A DNA stretch of 64,000 nucleotides, taken from T1Sed10-49 sp046498405. Lineage in GTDB: Bacteria; Actinomycetota; Nitriliruptoria; Euzebyales; Egibacteraceae. Of the stretch, positions 32,331 to 41,506 are shown in pieces. The notes beneath the pieces were generated by a model. It searched no databases. It was not told where the DNA came from and worked only from the letters and a program-made list of their open reading frames with translations. The stretch spans positions 19,876 to 83,875 of the forward strand of contig JAWOAS010000138.1 of NCBI GenBank assembly GCA_046498405.1, read 5' to 3'. A program made the position numbers and the translations under genes. Each line of letters opens with the position of its first letter. Within the stretch, counting starts at the first letter, position 1.

Positions 32331-32437
32331 GTGACGTTCACCCTTTCCAGGTGCTGTGACGGTAGTGCAGCGCGGCGCGGCGACGCAATGATCCGCCGCG
32401 ACGCCGTCGGCCGCGTCTGGGAGCCTCTCCGGTGGCC

Positions 32438-33586
32438 TCAGTAGAGGAACATCGGCTTGCCGCTGATGTCGCGCACCTGGGGCCGGTACTGCTCGGCGTC
32501 GTAGAGCGCGTCGATGTCGACGCGCCTGGCCCCCTCGCGCGTGACCTCGATCGGGACGTTGATGTACGTGCCGTTGCGCAGGGCGACCATGCGCCCCCGC
32601 GCGCCGTCGACGGCGAGGTCGGCGGCCATGACCGCGTAGTTCGTCGCGACCATGAGGTCGAGGGAGTCCGGGGAGCCCGAGCGCATGAGGTAGCCGAGCT
32701 GCTGGCTGACCATGTTCACGCCCGTGATCTCCTTGAGCGCCTGCGCGGTCTCCTCGCCGATGCCGCCGAGCTTGCGATGGCCGTAGGCGTCGGCCTCACC
32801 CGAGAGGCGCACCTCGCCGTCGACCATCTTCGCGCCCTCGGAGACGGTGACCATCGCGTAGCGGGAGGGGTTCGCCGCCCGGTCGGCCATGAGGAAGTCC
32901 GCGAGCCGCCCGATGTCGAAGGGCACCTCGGAGATGAGCGCACGGTCGACGCCGGAGAGGTAGGCGCTGATGAGCGAGGTCTCCCCGGAGTAGCGGCCGA
33001 AGAGCTCGACGACCGCGATGCGCTCGTGGGAGCCGGTCGAGGTGCGCAGCTGGTGGATGAACTGGACGCTGCGGGTCACCGCGGTGGAGAAGCCGATGCA
33101 GTAGTCGGTGCCGTGGACGTCGTTGTCCATCGTCTTGGGGATGGCGATGACCGGGAAGCCCTCGTCGTGCAGTCGCAGCGCGTAGGACAGCGTGTCGTCA
33201 CCGCCGATCGGGATCATCGCGTCGATGCCGAGCTTGTCGAGGTTGTCGAGCACGTGGGGCGTGAAGTCGTGCGGCTCCTCGGCGCCGGCCTGCGGGCGCA
33301 AGAAGTCGGGCACCGCGTCGTCCTTGACCCGACCGGGGTTCGTGCGCGAGGTGTGCAGGAAGGTCCCGCCGGTGCGGTCGATCGTGCGCACAGCCTCCTT
33401 GTCGAGCGGCACGGTCCACGTCGCCACCGAGGCGGGGTCGTCGGCCTCGCACTCGAGCAGGCCGCCCCAGCCCCGCCGGATGCCGATGACGTCGTGGCCA
33501 TCGTCGATAACGCGGTGGACGACCGCCTTGATGCACGGGTTGAGACCCGGCACGTCGCCACCGCCGGTGAGCACACCGATGCGCAT
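32438..33586 (-). CDS. pfp: 6-phosphofructokinase, pyrophosphate-type signature
   Basis: Phosphorylates fructose 6-phosphate in glycolysis. The 382 residues follow PfkA group III. Two positions that discriminate the phosphoryl donor point to pyrophosphate: IGGDDT has Asp131 where ATP enzymes have Gly (GGDGS), and PKTMDND has Lys151 where ATP enzymes have Gly (PGTIDND). LTGGGDVPGLN opens the protein, ahead of the catalytic part. ATG at 33586 was chosen because GAGGAGG stands 9 bases upstream; an in-frame start seven codons earlier lacks support. PPi use is reversible, so the enzyme could serve gluconeogenesis as well. Located beside eno. Confidence 0.9.
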   Translation of the reverse strand: MRIGVLTGGGDVPGLNPCIKAVVHRVIDDGHDVIGIRRGWGGLLECEADDPASVATWTVPLDKEAVRTIDRTGGTFLHTSRTNPGRVKDDAVPDFLRPQAGAEEPHDFTPHVLDNLDKLGIDAMIPIGGDDTLSYALRLHDEGFPVIAIPKTMDNDVHGTDYCIGFSTAVTRSVQFIHQLRTSTGSHERIAVVELFGRYSGETSLISAYLSGVDRALISEVPFDIGRLADFLMADRAANPSRYAMVTVSEGAKMVDGEVRLSGEADAYGHRKLGGIGEETAQALKEITGVNMVSQQLGYLMRSGSPDSLDLMVATNYAVMAADLAVDGARGRMVALRNGTYINVPIEVTREGARRVDIDALYDAEQYRPQVRDISGKPMFLY

Positions 33587-33703
33587 CTCTGCTGCCCTCC
33601 TCATCACATGGGTTGGCCAGCACGCTAGCGCGCCGGGTGCTGCGAGGAAAGCGCGCCCGCCTGCCGGGCCAGACCACGCGTACCCTGCCGAGCGGGGCCT
33701 CGC

Positions 33704-34879
33704 TCAGGCTCGGCGGCCCTCGACCCCCTCACGGAGTCGACGGGCGTGGGTGCGCAACGCGGACTCCGGGTCGATGTCAGCCTGGCGCGCGAGCGCGACC
33801 GCGGCGGCGAGCAGTTCGCCGACCGCGTCGTGGGCTGACGCGCCGGCCGGCGCGTCGCCGGGGGCGTCCGGGCGGTCGCCGGCAGCGTCCGGGCCACTGC
33901 CGGCAGCGTCCGGGCCACCGCCGGCAGCGTCGGGGCCACCGCCGGCAGCGTCCGGGCCACCGCCGGGCGGCTCGGTCGACGCCAGCGCCGCGAGCGCACG
34001 CCCTGCGGCCCCGCCCGGCCCCTCCGCGGCGAAGGGATCGGCGCCGGCCTTGCGGGCCCGCCGCAGGTAGGCGTCGACGAGCTGCAGCGCGGGCTGGCTG
34101 GCTGGCACGCCGTCGAAGGGGCCCTGCCGCTCCGGCTTCTCCTCGGCCTTGAGCGCCTCCCAGTTGCGGGTGACCTCCTCGGCGTCGGCGACGTCGACGT
34201 CGGCGAAGACGTGCGGGTGGCGGCGGACGAGCTTGTCGGCGATCCCACCGGCGACGTCGTCGATGTCGAAGGCGCCCTCGTCGGCGGCGATCTGCGCGTG
34301 GAAGACGACCTGGAGCAGGACGTCGCCGAGCTCCTCCTGGATCGCCGCGGGCTCGCCTGCGGCGATGGCCTCAAGGAGCTCGTAGACCTCCTCGATGGCG
34401 TAGCGGCCGAGGGACTCGTGGGTCTGCTCGAGGTCCCACGGGCAGCCGCCGGGGCCGCGCAGCCGCTGCTCGACGGCCACGAGCTCGAGCAGGCGCACGC
34501 CGGTGGGCGCGACGCCGAAGTAGACGACCTCGATCTCGACGCCGCGGCGGGCGGCCTCGAGGCCGAGGGCGCGCGTCAGCGCCTCGTCCTCGCCGGGGCC
34601 GAAGAGGTAGGCCAGCTCGCCGACCTCCTCGGCGCGGTCGAGCGCCGAGCGCGCGCGGGCCTCGGCCTCGGGCGCCAGGCCGGCGAGGTCGACCCCGGCC
34701 AGCGAGCGCGGCTCGGCGAGGACCTCGTAGGCGAGCCCCGCCGCGTCGAGATGCGCGAGGAAGGGGTGGTCGCCACGGCCGAGCAGGACGAGGTCGCTGG
34801 CCACGAGCGCCGACCAGCCGTGCAGCGGCAGCAGCCCCGGCAGCGCGTCGCTCGTGTCGACGAGGACGAGCCTGGCCAC
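33704..34879 (-). CDS. mazG: MazG nucleoside triphosphate pyrophosphohydrolase
   Basis: Hydrolyses noncanonical or excess NTPs to NMP and PPi. A long N-terminal region (about 1-190) is the methylase-like domain seen in actinobacterial MazG. The MazG domain follows, with GGCPWDLEQTHESL and the acidic metal-binding EEVYELLEAI and EELGDVLLQVVFHAQIA. The C-terminal 90 residues are unusual: a linker of heptapeptide repeats GGGPDAA, encoded by tandem 21-bp units, then a short helical end. GTG at 34879 lies one base after the PPIase stop, so the genes are coupled. The repeat-bearing tail makes it longer than the usual 320-residue form. Confidence 0.9.
   Translation of the reverse strand: MARLVLVDTSDALPGLLPLHGWSALVASDLVLLGRGDHPFLAHLDAAGLAYEVLAEPRSLAGVDLAGLAPEAEARARSALDRAEEVGELAYLFGPGEDEALTRALGLEAARRGVEIEVVYFGVAPTGVRLLELVAVEQRLRGPGGCPWDLEQTHESLGRYAIEEVYELLEAIAAGEPAAIQEELGDVLLQVVFHAQIAADEGAFDIDDVAGGIADKLVRRHPHVFADVDVADAEEVTRNWEALKAEEKPERQGPFDGVPASQPALQLVDAYLRRARKAGADPFAAEGPGGAAGRALAALASTEPPGGGPDAAGGGPDAAGGGPDAAGSGPDAAGDRPDAPGDAPAGASAHDAVGELLAAAVALARQADIDPESALRTHARRLREGVEGRRA
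33881..33964. repeat. four tandem 21-bp units inside mazG
   Basis: Units at 33881-33901, 33902-33922, 33923-33943 and 33944-33964 differ from each other at one or two bases. Each encodes GGGPDAA or GSGPDAA on the minus strand. A fifth degenerate unit adjoins. The length is a multiple of three, so copy number can change without breaking the frame. Confidence 0.9.
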
Positions 34880-34880
34880 C

Positions 34881-35864
34881 TCAGCGCTCGAGCGGGCTGG
34901 GGCGGTCCAGCGGCGAGCTCGGCTCGACCTGGCCGGCCTCGGCGCGCCAGGCCCCGAAGCGCGGGTTGACCTCGACGTCGCCGTCCTCGAGCAGCCCGGT
35001 GGCCCAGGTCTCGATGGCGAGGCTGTCGCGGTCGGCCTCGGCGGCCTCGCGCACCTCGTCCTCGACCTCGGCGAGCTCGGGCGGCGCGACGCGCTCGATG
35101 ACGTGGTAACCGAACTGGGTCTCGACGGGGCCGACGATCTCGCCGTCCTCGGCCTCGAAGACCGCCTCGGCGAAGTCGGGATCGAACTGCTCGCTGGTGA
35201 TCGGGCCGAGCTCGCCCTCGTTCTCCTCGGCACTGGGGTCGGTCGAGACCTCGACGGCGAGCTCGCCGAAGTCCTCCCCCGCCTCGAGGCGCTCGAGGAC
35301 CTCCTCGGCCTCCTCCTCGGTGTCGACGAGGATGTGCCGTGCGCTCGGCGTGGCGGTGTAGAGCTGCTCGTAGGCGGCCTCGAGCTCCGCGTCGGTGAGC
35401 TCGCCCTCGCCGGCGAGCTCCTCGCCGGCGCGCTCCTGGTAGAGCTGGATCTCGGCCTGCAGGCGGGCGAACTCCGGGGTGATGCCCTGCGCGGCGAAGG
35501 CCTCGCGCAGCTCGTCGGGGTCCTCGGTGCCGGCCTGCTCGACGATGCGCTCCTCGACGTCATCCTCATCGACGTCGATGCCGAGGTCGTCGGCGCCCTG
35601 GTCGAAGAGCTCGCGCTGGACGAGCAGCGAGACGAGCACCGCCTCGACCTGCTCGCGCAGGCCCTCCTGGGCCTCGATCTCCTGGGCGAGCTCGGGCAGC
35701 TCGACGAGCGCCTCGTACTGCTCGGTCACCGCGCTCAAGGGGATCGTCTCGCCGTTGACGTCGGCGGCGACCGTCGGTGGCTGGGTCGCCGTCACCGGGG
35801 CGCAGGCGCTGAGGAGCAGACCGAGGGCGACGAGGAGCGCGAGCGGCGCGCGGCGGATGTGCAC
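34881..35864 (-). CDS. PrsA/SurA-like lipoprotein peptidyl-prolyl isomerase
   Basis: A 327-residue extracytoplasmic folding factor. A signal peptide with lipobox LLLSAC at about residue 20 predicts a lipoprotein. SurA-type N-terminal helices cover about 30-165 (very acidic), followed by one parvulin domain around SARHILVDTEEEAEEVLERL and TQFGYHVIERV. The mid-domain FGELAVEVSTDPS and GELGPI match rotamase signatures. Start GTG at 35864 follows GAGAGGT eight bases away. It lies between mfd (upstream) and mazG (1-base gap downstream), as in many actinobacteria. Confidence 0.88.
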   Translation of the reverse strand: MHIRRAPLALLVALGLLLSACAPVTATQPPTVAADVNGETIPLSAVTEQYEALVELPELAQEIEAQEGLREQVEAVLVSLLVQRELFDQGADDLGIDVDEDDVEERIVEQAGTEDPDELREAFAAQGITPEFARLQAEIQLYQERAGEELAGEGELTDAELEAAYEQLYTATPSARHILVDTEEEAEEVLERLEAGEDFGELAVEVSTDPSAEENEGELGPITSEQFDPDFAEAVFEAEDGEIVGPVETQFGYHVIERVAPPELAEVEDEVREAAEADRDSLAIETWATGLLEDGDVEVNPRFGAWRAEAGQVEPSSPLDRPSPLER

Positions 35865-35962
35865 GGTGATGACCTCTCGGGGTGACGCGGGGTGGTCCCT
35901 GGGGAGCGGTGCGCGGCCGGCGGCCCGCCTGGCCGTTCCCGCCAGTCTACGCTGAGGGCGCC

Positions 35963-38900
35963 CTACGACGCGCGCGCGGCCTTGCGCTCGGTGCCGGCGA
36001 GGACGGCCTTGAGCTCGCCGGCGAGCCAGGCGACGAGGTCACCGTCGCGGGGGATCGCGAGCTCCATCGCCTCTGCGGTGGCGTTGTAGACCGCGTCGGG
36101 ATGGCGGCGCGCCAGGCGGACCTCCTGGGCGTCGGACAGCGACACCGGCGAGAGCCGGACGGTGCGCCGCGGCGTCGAGGTGATCTCGGTGATCCCCCAG
36201 CGCCGGGCCGCCGCCCGCAGCGCGGCGATCGACAGCAGCCGCTTGGCCGGCTCGGGCAGGGGGCCGTAGCGGTCGGCGAGCTCGTCGCGCACCCGCGCCA
36301 CGCCCTTGGCGTCGCGCACCCCGGCGACCTTGCGGTAGGCCTCGAGGCGCAGCGCCTCGTCGGGGACGTAGTCGGTCGGCAGGTGGGCATCGACGGGCAG
36401 GTCGACGGTGATCTCCGGCTCGGGCGCGGCGGCGGGACCGAAGGCGCCCGGGCCCTGCTGGCCGTCGGTGAGCTCGGCGACGGCCTCGGCCATGAGCTGG
36501 GCGTAGGCCTCGAAGCCGACGCTGGCGACGTGACCCGACTGGTCGGCGCCGACGACGTTGCCGGCCCCGCGGATCTCGAGGTCCTTGAGCGCGATCGACA
36601 GCCCGGAGCCGAGGCCGGTGTGCTCGGCGACGGTCTCGAGGCGCTTGTAGGCCTCCTCGGTCAGCGCCGCGTCCGGCGGGTGGAAGAGGTAGGCGTAGCC
36701 GCGGTCGTTCGAGCGGCCGACGCGCCCCCGCAGCTGGTACATCTGCGCGAGGCCGAGGAGGTCGGCGCGCTCGATGACGAGGGTGTTGGCGTTGGGGATG
36801 TCGAGGCCCGACTCGATGATCGTCGTGGAGACGAGCACGTCGAACTCCCGCTGCCAGAAGCGCACCATGATCCGCTCGAGGGCGGCCTCGTCCATCTGCC
36901 CGTGGGCGACCTCGACGCGGGCGCCGGGAACGAGCTCGCGCACCTGCTCGGCGGCGGCGTCGATCGTCGCGACCTGGTTGTGCACCCAGAAGACCTGCCC
37001 CTCGCGCAGCAGCTCGCGGCGCACCGCGAGGGCGGCGAGCGCGGCGTCCCACTCCCCCACATGGGTGACGATCGGCTGGCGCTCCTCGGGCGGGGTGTCG
37101 ATCGTCGAGAGGTCGCGGATCCCGGTGATCGCCATCTCCATCGTCCGCGGGATCGGCGTCGCGGTCATCGTGAGGACGTCGACGCTCGTGCGCAGCGCCT
37201 TGATGCGCTCCTTGTGGGTCACGCCGAAGCGCTGCTCCTCGTCGACGACGAGCAACCCGAGGTCCTTGAAGGCGACATCGGTGCCGAGCAGGCGGTGGGT
37301 GCCGATGACGAGGTCGACGGTGCCCGCGGCCAGCCCCTCGAGAATGCGCTCGGCCTCGCGGGGCGGGCTGAAGCGCGAGAGCACCGCGACCTCGACGGGG
37401 AAACCGGCGAAGCGCTCGGCGAAGGTCTCGCCGTGCTGCTGGGCGAGCAGGGTCGTGGGCACGAGCACCGCGACCTGCGAGCCCTCGAAGATGGCCTTGG
37501 CCGCCGCCCGCACGGCGATCTCGGTCTTGCCGAAGCCGACGTCGCCGCAGAGCAGGCGGTCCATCGGCACCGGCGCGCCCATGTCCTCCTTGACCTCGTC
37601 GATGACCGCGAGCTGGTCGGGGGTCTCGGTGTAGGGAAAGGCGCCCTCGAGCTCGGACTGCCAGGAGGTGTCGGCGCCGAAGGCCCGGCCCTCGCTGTGC
37701 ATCCGCGCCTGGTAGAGGCGGATGAGGTCGGCGGCGATGTCGCGCACGGCCTTGCGGACCCGGCCCTTGGCGCGCTCCCAGTCCGCGCCGCCCATGCGCA
37801 TGATCCGCGGCTGCTCGCCGCCGACGTAGCGCGCGAGCGCGTCGACGTTGTCGCTCGGCACGAAGAGGCGGTCCTGCCCGGCGTACTCCACGACGACGAA
37901 GTCGCGGGTCACCGTCGACGATCCGCCGCCGACGGTGCGGGTCGGCCCCCGCAGCTCGCGGGTGACGATGCCGACGTAGCGCCCGACGCCGTGGGTGGCG
38001 TGGACCACGGGGTCGCCCGGCTCGAGGTCGAGGACGGTCTCGGCGGCCACGCGTCGGCTCGGCAGGCGCTTGCGCGCGCTGCTGCGCCGGGGCCCGAAGA
38101 GATCCCACTCCCCGAGCAGCGCGAGGCCGAGCTCAGGCGAGCGCAGCCCCTCGCGCAGCGCCGAGGCGACGATGAGCACCCCGCCGCCGTCAGCGTCGCC
38201 GGGCCCGACGGACTCGACGACGCGCGCGGCCACGCCCTGCTCGCGCAGCACCTCGCCGAGGCGCACCGCCGGGCCCTGCCCGGAGGTCGTGAGCACGACG
38301 AGGTCCCCGTCGGCGGCCAGCCGCCGGACGCGCTCGCCCACCGCGGCGACGTCGCCGCGGAAGGAGTCCCACGGCGCGGCGGGCACGTCGGCGTCGGCGC
38401 TCGAGCCGAACGGCGTGAGCTGCCAGAGCCGACCGCGGACCCGGGCCTCGACGTCGGGCCAGGCGGCGAACCCCCCAGCCTGCCCGGCGCCGCCGAAGAG
38501 CCCGGCGGACTCCTCCCCCGAGCCCCACCCGGCGATCATGAGCTCGGCGGCCTGGCGCGCGAGCTCCTCGGCGCGGGAGGCCACGAGCGCGGCGTCGACG
38601 ACGACGGTGCCGGCGTCGTCGGGCAGGAAGTCGGGCAGCCACGCCGGGGTGGGGTGGATCGCGGTGACGAGCGCCTCCATGCCCTCGAAGGCCACGCCGT
38701 CGGCGAGGAGGTGGAGCTGCTCGGCCAGCGCCGGCAGGCTCCGCGCGGAGAGCCTCGCGGTGGCGGCGGTCTCGTCGTCGAGGACGAGCTCGCGGGCGGG
38801 GTCGACGGTGACCCCGGCGAGCGCCTCGACGGTGCGCTGGTCGCCGGCGGAGAAGCTGCGAAGCTCGTCGACGTCGTCGCCGAAGAACTCGACGCGCACC

Positions 38901-39460
38901 GGGTGCTCCGCGGCGGTCGGGAAGAGGTCGACGATGCCCCCGCGCACCGCGAACTCCCCGCGGGACTCGACCATCGTCACCCGGGTGTAGCCGAGCTGGG
39001 CGAGCCCGTCGACGAGGCCGTCGAGGCCGCCCTCGTAGCGGTGGTCGAGGCGGATCGGCTCCCGCTCGGCCAGGCGCGGGTCCATCGGCTGCAGCGCGGC
39101 GCGCACCGGCGTGACGACCACGGCCAGCGAGGGGTCGCCGCCGACGAGGCGGTCGAGGACGCGCAGGCGCTGCCCGACGGTGGCCGCCTGCGGGCTGAGG
39201 CGCTCGTGCGGCAGGGTCTCCCACGCGGGGAAGTGCGCGACGGCGTCGTCGCCGAGGAAGGCGCCGACGCCCTCGGCGAGCGCCTCGGCGTCGCGCTCGC
39301 TCGGCACGACGACGAGCAGCGGGTAGGCCTCGGCGGCCAGCAGCGCGCAGGTCAGCGGGCGCGCGGCTGGCCCGGCGTGGACCACGCCGGGGGGCAGGGG
39401 CTCGTCGAGCCGGTCGCGTGCGCGCTGGAGGATGCCCGCGAGGGGGCCGGAGGGCAGCAT
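35963..39460 (-). CDS. mfd: transcription-repair coupling factor
   Basis: Removes RNA polymerase stalled at lesions and recruits UvrA. The 1165 residues contain the full set: UvrB-homology region with UvrA-contact part, CarD-like RNA polymerase interaction domain (GDPVVHATHGVGRYVG), translocase with Walker A GDVGFGKTEIAVRAA, VPTTLLAQQHGETF, VVDEEQRFGV, TMTATPIPRTMEMA, and the C-terminal regulatory TRCF domain. ATG at 39460 was chosen because homology starts there; an in-frame TTG at 39496 would add 12 residues. No clear ribosome binding site precedes either. Lies 73 bp downstream of pth. Confidence 0.96.
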   Translation of the reverse strand: MLPSGPLAGILQRARDRLDEPLPPGVVHAGPAARPLTCALLAAEAYPLLVVVPSERDAEALAEGVGAFLGDDAVAHFPAWETLPHERLSPQAATVGQRLRVLDRLVGGDPSLAVVVTPVRAALQPMDPRLAEREPIRLDHRYEGGLDGLVDGLAQLGYTRVTMVESRGEFAVRGGIVDLFPTAAEHPVRVEFFGDDVDELRSFSAGDQRTVEALAGVTVDPARELVLDDETAATARLSARSLPALAEQLHLLADGVAFEGMEALVTAIHPTPAWLPDFLPDDAGTVVVDAALVASRAEELARQAAELMIAGWGSGEESAGLFGGAGQAGGFAAWPDVEARVRGRLWQLTPFGSSADADVPAAPWDSFRGDVAAVGERVRRLAADGDLVVLTTSGQGPAVRLGEVLREQGVAARVVESVGPGDADGGGVLIVASALREGLRSPELGLALLGEWDLFGPRRSSARKRLPSRRVAAETVLDLEPGDPVVHATHGVGRYVGIVTRELRGPTRTVGGGSSTVTRDFVVVEYAGQDRLFVPSDNVDALARYVGGEQPRIMRMGGADWERAKGRVRKAVRDIAADLIRLYQARMHSEGRAFGADTSWQSELEGAFPYTETPDQLAVIDEVKEDMGAPVPMDRLLCGDVGFGKTEIAVRAAAKAIFEGSQVAVLVPTTLLAQQHGETFAERFAGFPVEVAVLSRFSPPREAERILEGLAAGTVDLVIGTHRLLGTDVAFKDLGLLVVDEEQRFGVTHKERIKALRTSVDVLTMTATPIPRTMEMAITGIRDLSTIDTPPEERQPIVTHVGEWDAALAALAVRRELLREGQVFWVHNQVATIDAAAEQVRELVPGARVEVAHGQMDEAALERIMVRFWQREFDVLVSTTIIESGLDIPNANTLVIERADLLGLAQMYQLRGRVGRSNDRGYAYLFHPPDAALTEEAYKRLETVAEHTGLGSGLSIALKDLEIRGAGNVVGADQSGHVASVGFEAYAQLMAEAVAELTDGQQGPGAFGPAAAPEPEITVDLPVDAHLPTDYVPDEALRLEAYRKVAGVRDAKGVARVRDELADRYGPLPEPAKRLLSIAALRAAARRWGITEITSTPRRTVRLSPVSLSDAQEVRLARRHPDAVYNATAEAMELAIPRDGDLVAWLAGELKAVLAGTERKAARAS

Positions 39461-39533
39461 CGAGGTAAGAGTGCCGAGGCACGGCCGCCGCGGCAACGCC
39501 GGCGGTGGGCCCGGCGGCCACGCCCGGTGGCCG

Positions 39534-40118
39534 CTACCCCCCGTGGTGGCGGTTCTGCGCGGTCTCGAGACCGTCCTCGACGAGGTCGACGATCGCGTCG
39601 GCGGCCCGCTCGATGGCGCCGGCGGCGTCGTCGGCCTCCTCGCTGCGGAAGCGCTTGAGAACGTAGTCGCGCGCCGGCTGGCGCCCGGGGGGCCGGCCGA
39701 TGCCGATGCGCACCCGGGTGAAGTCCTTCGATCCGAGGCGCTCGGCGACGTCCTTGAGGCCGTTGTGCCCCGCGGTGCCGCCGCCCTGCTTGAGGCGCAC
39801 CTGCCCGAGCTCGAGGTCGAGCTCGTCGTGGACGACGACGAGCCGCTCAGGACCCACCTTGAAGAACGCGGCGAGCGCCTGGGTCGGCCCGCCGGAGCGG
39901 TTCATGTAGCCGTGGCCGACCGCGAGGACGAGGCGCGGGCCCCCGGGGCGGGTCATCGTCTCGGCGACGTTGGCCTTGGCCTTGTGGGCCTTGAGGGTCA
40001 CGCCCAAGCGCTCGGCGAGCCGCCGCACCGCGTCGGCACCGACGTTGTGCCGGGTATCGCCGTACTCGGCGACGGGGTTACCGAGTCCGACGACGAGCCA
40101 GCGATCCTCGCCGTCCAC
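39534..40118 (-). CDS. pth: peptidyl-tRNA hydrolase
   Basis: Releases tRNA from peptidyl-tRNA that drops off ribosomes. The 194 residues show VVGLGNPVAEYGDTRHNVG (family: GLGNPG; here Val instead of the last Gly) with the catalytic His24, GYMNRSGGP and VVHDELDLELGQVRLKQGGGTAGHNGLK. GTG at 40118 is the start that gives the usual N-terminus. Located directly downstream of rplY, the common bacterial order, and upstream of mfd. A short gap of 42 bp separates it from rplY. Confidence 0.95.
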   Translation of the reverse strand: MDGEDRWLVVGLGNPVAEYGDTRHNVGADAVRRLAERLGVTLKAHKAKANVAETMTRPGGPRLVLAVGHGYMNRSGGPTQALAAFFKVGPERLVVVHDELDLELGQVRLKQGGGTAGHNGLKDVAERLGSKDFTRVRIGIGRPPGRQPARDYVLKRFRSEEADDAAGAIERAADAIVDLVEDGLETAQNRHHGG

Positions 40119-40160
40119 GCCGTCGCCGCCCCGCAGCCGCTCGAGCCAGCGCAGCGCCAG

Positions 40161-40829
40161 CTACTCCTCGTCGCCGGCGTCGTCCTCGACGACGCCCTCC
40201 TCGTCCTCCGGCTCGCCGAAGGGCTCCTCCTCGGCCTCGGCCACGCCCTCCTCGCCGACCTCGGGCACGTCGACGGACTCGTAGTAGACGGTGACGACGG
40301 TCGACTCCGGGTCGTCGAGGGCGGTGACGCCCTCGGGCAGGTCGAGATCGGCGACGCGCTTGACGTCGCCGATCTCCATGTCGGTGACGTCGACGACGAT
40401 CTGGTCGGGCATCTCGAGCGGCAGCACCTCGACGCTCAGGGTGTAGAGCGGCTGCTCGGCGATGCCGCCGTCGGCCACGCCCTGCGCCTCGCCCTCGAGC
40501 GAGATCGGGATGTCGGCGGTGACCTTCTGCGTGCGGCTGATCGCGACGAAGTCGACGTGGAGGATCTCCCGGCGCAGCGGATGACGCTGGATCTCGCGGG
40601 TGAGCGCGAGGCGGCTCTCCTCGTCGTACTCGAGGCGGATGATCGCGTTCATGCCGGCGTCGGTGTGCAGCGCGTGGTAGAGCTCGCGCGCATCGACCGA
40701 CAGCGGCGTGGCCTCCATGTCGGCGCCGTAGGCGACGGCGGGCACGCGGCCCTCGCGGCGGAGGCGGCGCGCCTCGCTCTTGCCGCTGCCGGGACGGCTG
40801 TGGGCGGCCAGCGCGACCTGCTTGGACAT
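40161..40829 (-). CDS. rplY: 50S ribosomal protein bL25, CTC form
   Basis: A 222-residue 5S rRNA-binding protein of the long CTC/TL5 type. The N-terminal L25 domain has GSGKSEARRLRREGRVPAV and REIQRHPLRREILHVDF; the C-terminal beta domain (ADIPISLEGEAQG, PDQIVVDVTDMEIGD) is followed by an acidic tail of about 40 residues. ATG at 40829 has AAGGAG eight bases upstream; the in-frame start at 40898 lies in promoter sequence and is rejected. It is followed by pth, the usual pair. Confidence 0.95.
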   Translation of the reverse strand: MSKQVALAAHSRPGSGKSEARRLRREGRVPAVAYGADMEATPLSVDARELYHALHTDAGMNAIIRLEYDEESRLALTREIQRHPLRREILHVDFVAISRTQKVTADIPISLEGEAQGVADGGIAEQPLYTLSVEVLPLEMPDQIVVDVTDMEIGDVKRVADLDLPEGVTALDDPESTVVTVYYESVDVPEVGEEGVAEAEEEPFGEPEDEEGVVEDDAGDEE

Positions 40830-40996
40830 GGCGGAGGGCTCCTTGCGGGAATGGCGACTCGGGGTGGGCCGGGGCCTCGCCGCCGACTCGGCGGCCACGA
40901 GGGCGCGCTGGGACGGACGCAGGCCTCGCGGCAGGATACTGCCCCGCCCGCGCGCGTGCCAACGCGACGCGCAGGCGACCCGGACCTGACGAGGCT

Positions 40997-41506
40997 CTAC
41001 GGGATGTCGAGCTCCTGGCCGACGGTCAGCCCCGACTGGTCGTCGATGCCGTTGGCCTCGGCGATCTCGCCCCAGCGGTTGCCGTCGCCGTAGACCTCCT
41101 CGGCGATGGAGTAGAGCGTGTCCCCGCCCTCGACGGTGTAGGTCTGGCCGCCGTCGCCCTCGTCGTCGTCGGCGTCGTCGTCCTCGCCATCGGTGACGAC
41201 CTCGGCGTCGTCGGCGGTCTCGCGATCCTCGCCGTCGTCGCCGCCGTCGCCGCCGTCGCCCTCGCTCCCGTCGCCGCCGTCGCCCTCGTCCCCGCCGTCG
41301 CCCTCGTCCCCGTCCTCGTCCTCGTCGAGCTCACCGGGCTCGGGCGTGGGCAGCGGGTCGTCGACCGGGGTGCTCTCGAAGAGCCCACTGTCGTCGGAGA
41401 ACTCGACGGTCCCGAAGATCGCGTCGACGGCGAGCGGCACGGTGACGACGACCACGACGATGATGCCCACCGCCGCGGCGACCCACTTCAGCGCGTTGGG
41501 AATCAC
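40997..41506 (-). CDS. single-span membrane protein with extracellular LysM domain
   Basis: A 169-residue protein. Residues 7-28 form a membrane anchor (WVAAAVGIIVVVVVTVPLAV), followed by a very acidic linker of about 80 residues made of Asp, Glu and Gly with few other residues. The C-terminal 50 residues are a LysM domain (YTVEGGDTLYSIAEEVYGDG, ANGIDDQSGLTVGQELDIP), which binds peptidoglycan. GTG overlaps the prs stop (GTGA), so it is coupled to prs; no other ribosome binding site is visible. The likely role is cell-wall binding or as an anchor; the link to prs is positional only. Confidence 0.75.
   Translation of the reverse strand: MIPNALKWVAAAVGIIVVVVVTVPLAVDAIFGTVEFSDDSGLFESTPVDDPLPTPEPGELDEDEDGDEGDGGDEGDGGDGSEGDGGDGGDDGEDRETADDAEVVTDGEDDDADDDEGDGGQTYTVEGGDTLYSIAEEVYGDGNRWGEIAEANGIDDQSGLTVGQELDIP

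Noticed and set aside
33881..33964. CRISPR-like array
   Set aside because: The units are contiguous 21-bp repeats without spacers and lie in frame in mazG.
35882..39658. Very long rightward open frame across the mfd locus
   Set aside because: It is the antisense shadow of mfd in GC-rich DNA: no family motifs, low-complexity Val/Asp/Gly/Glu composition, while the leftward frame has every Mfd motif.
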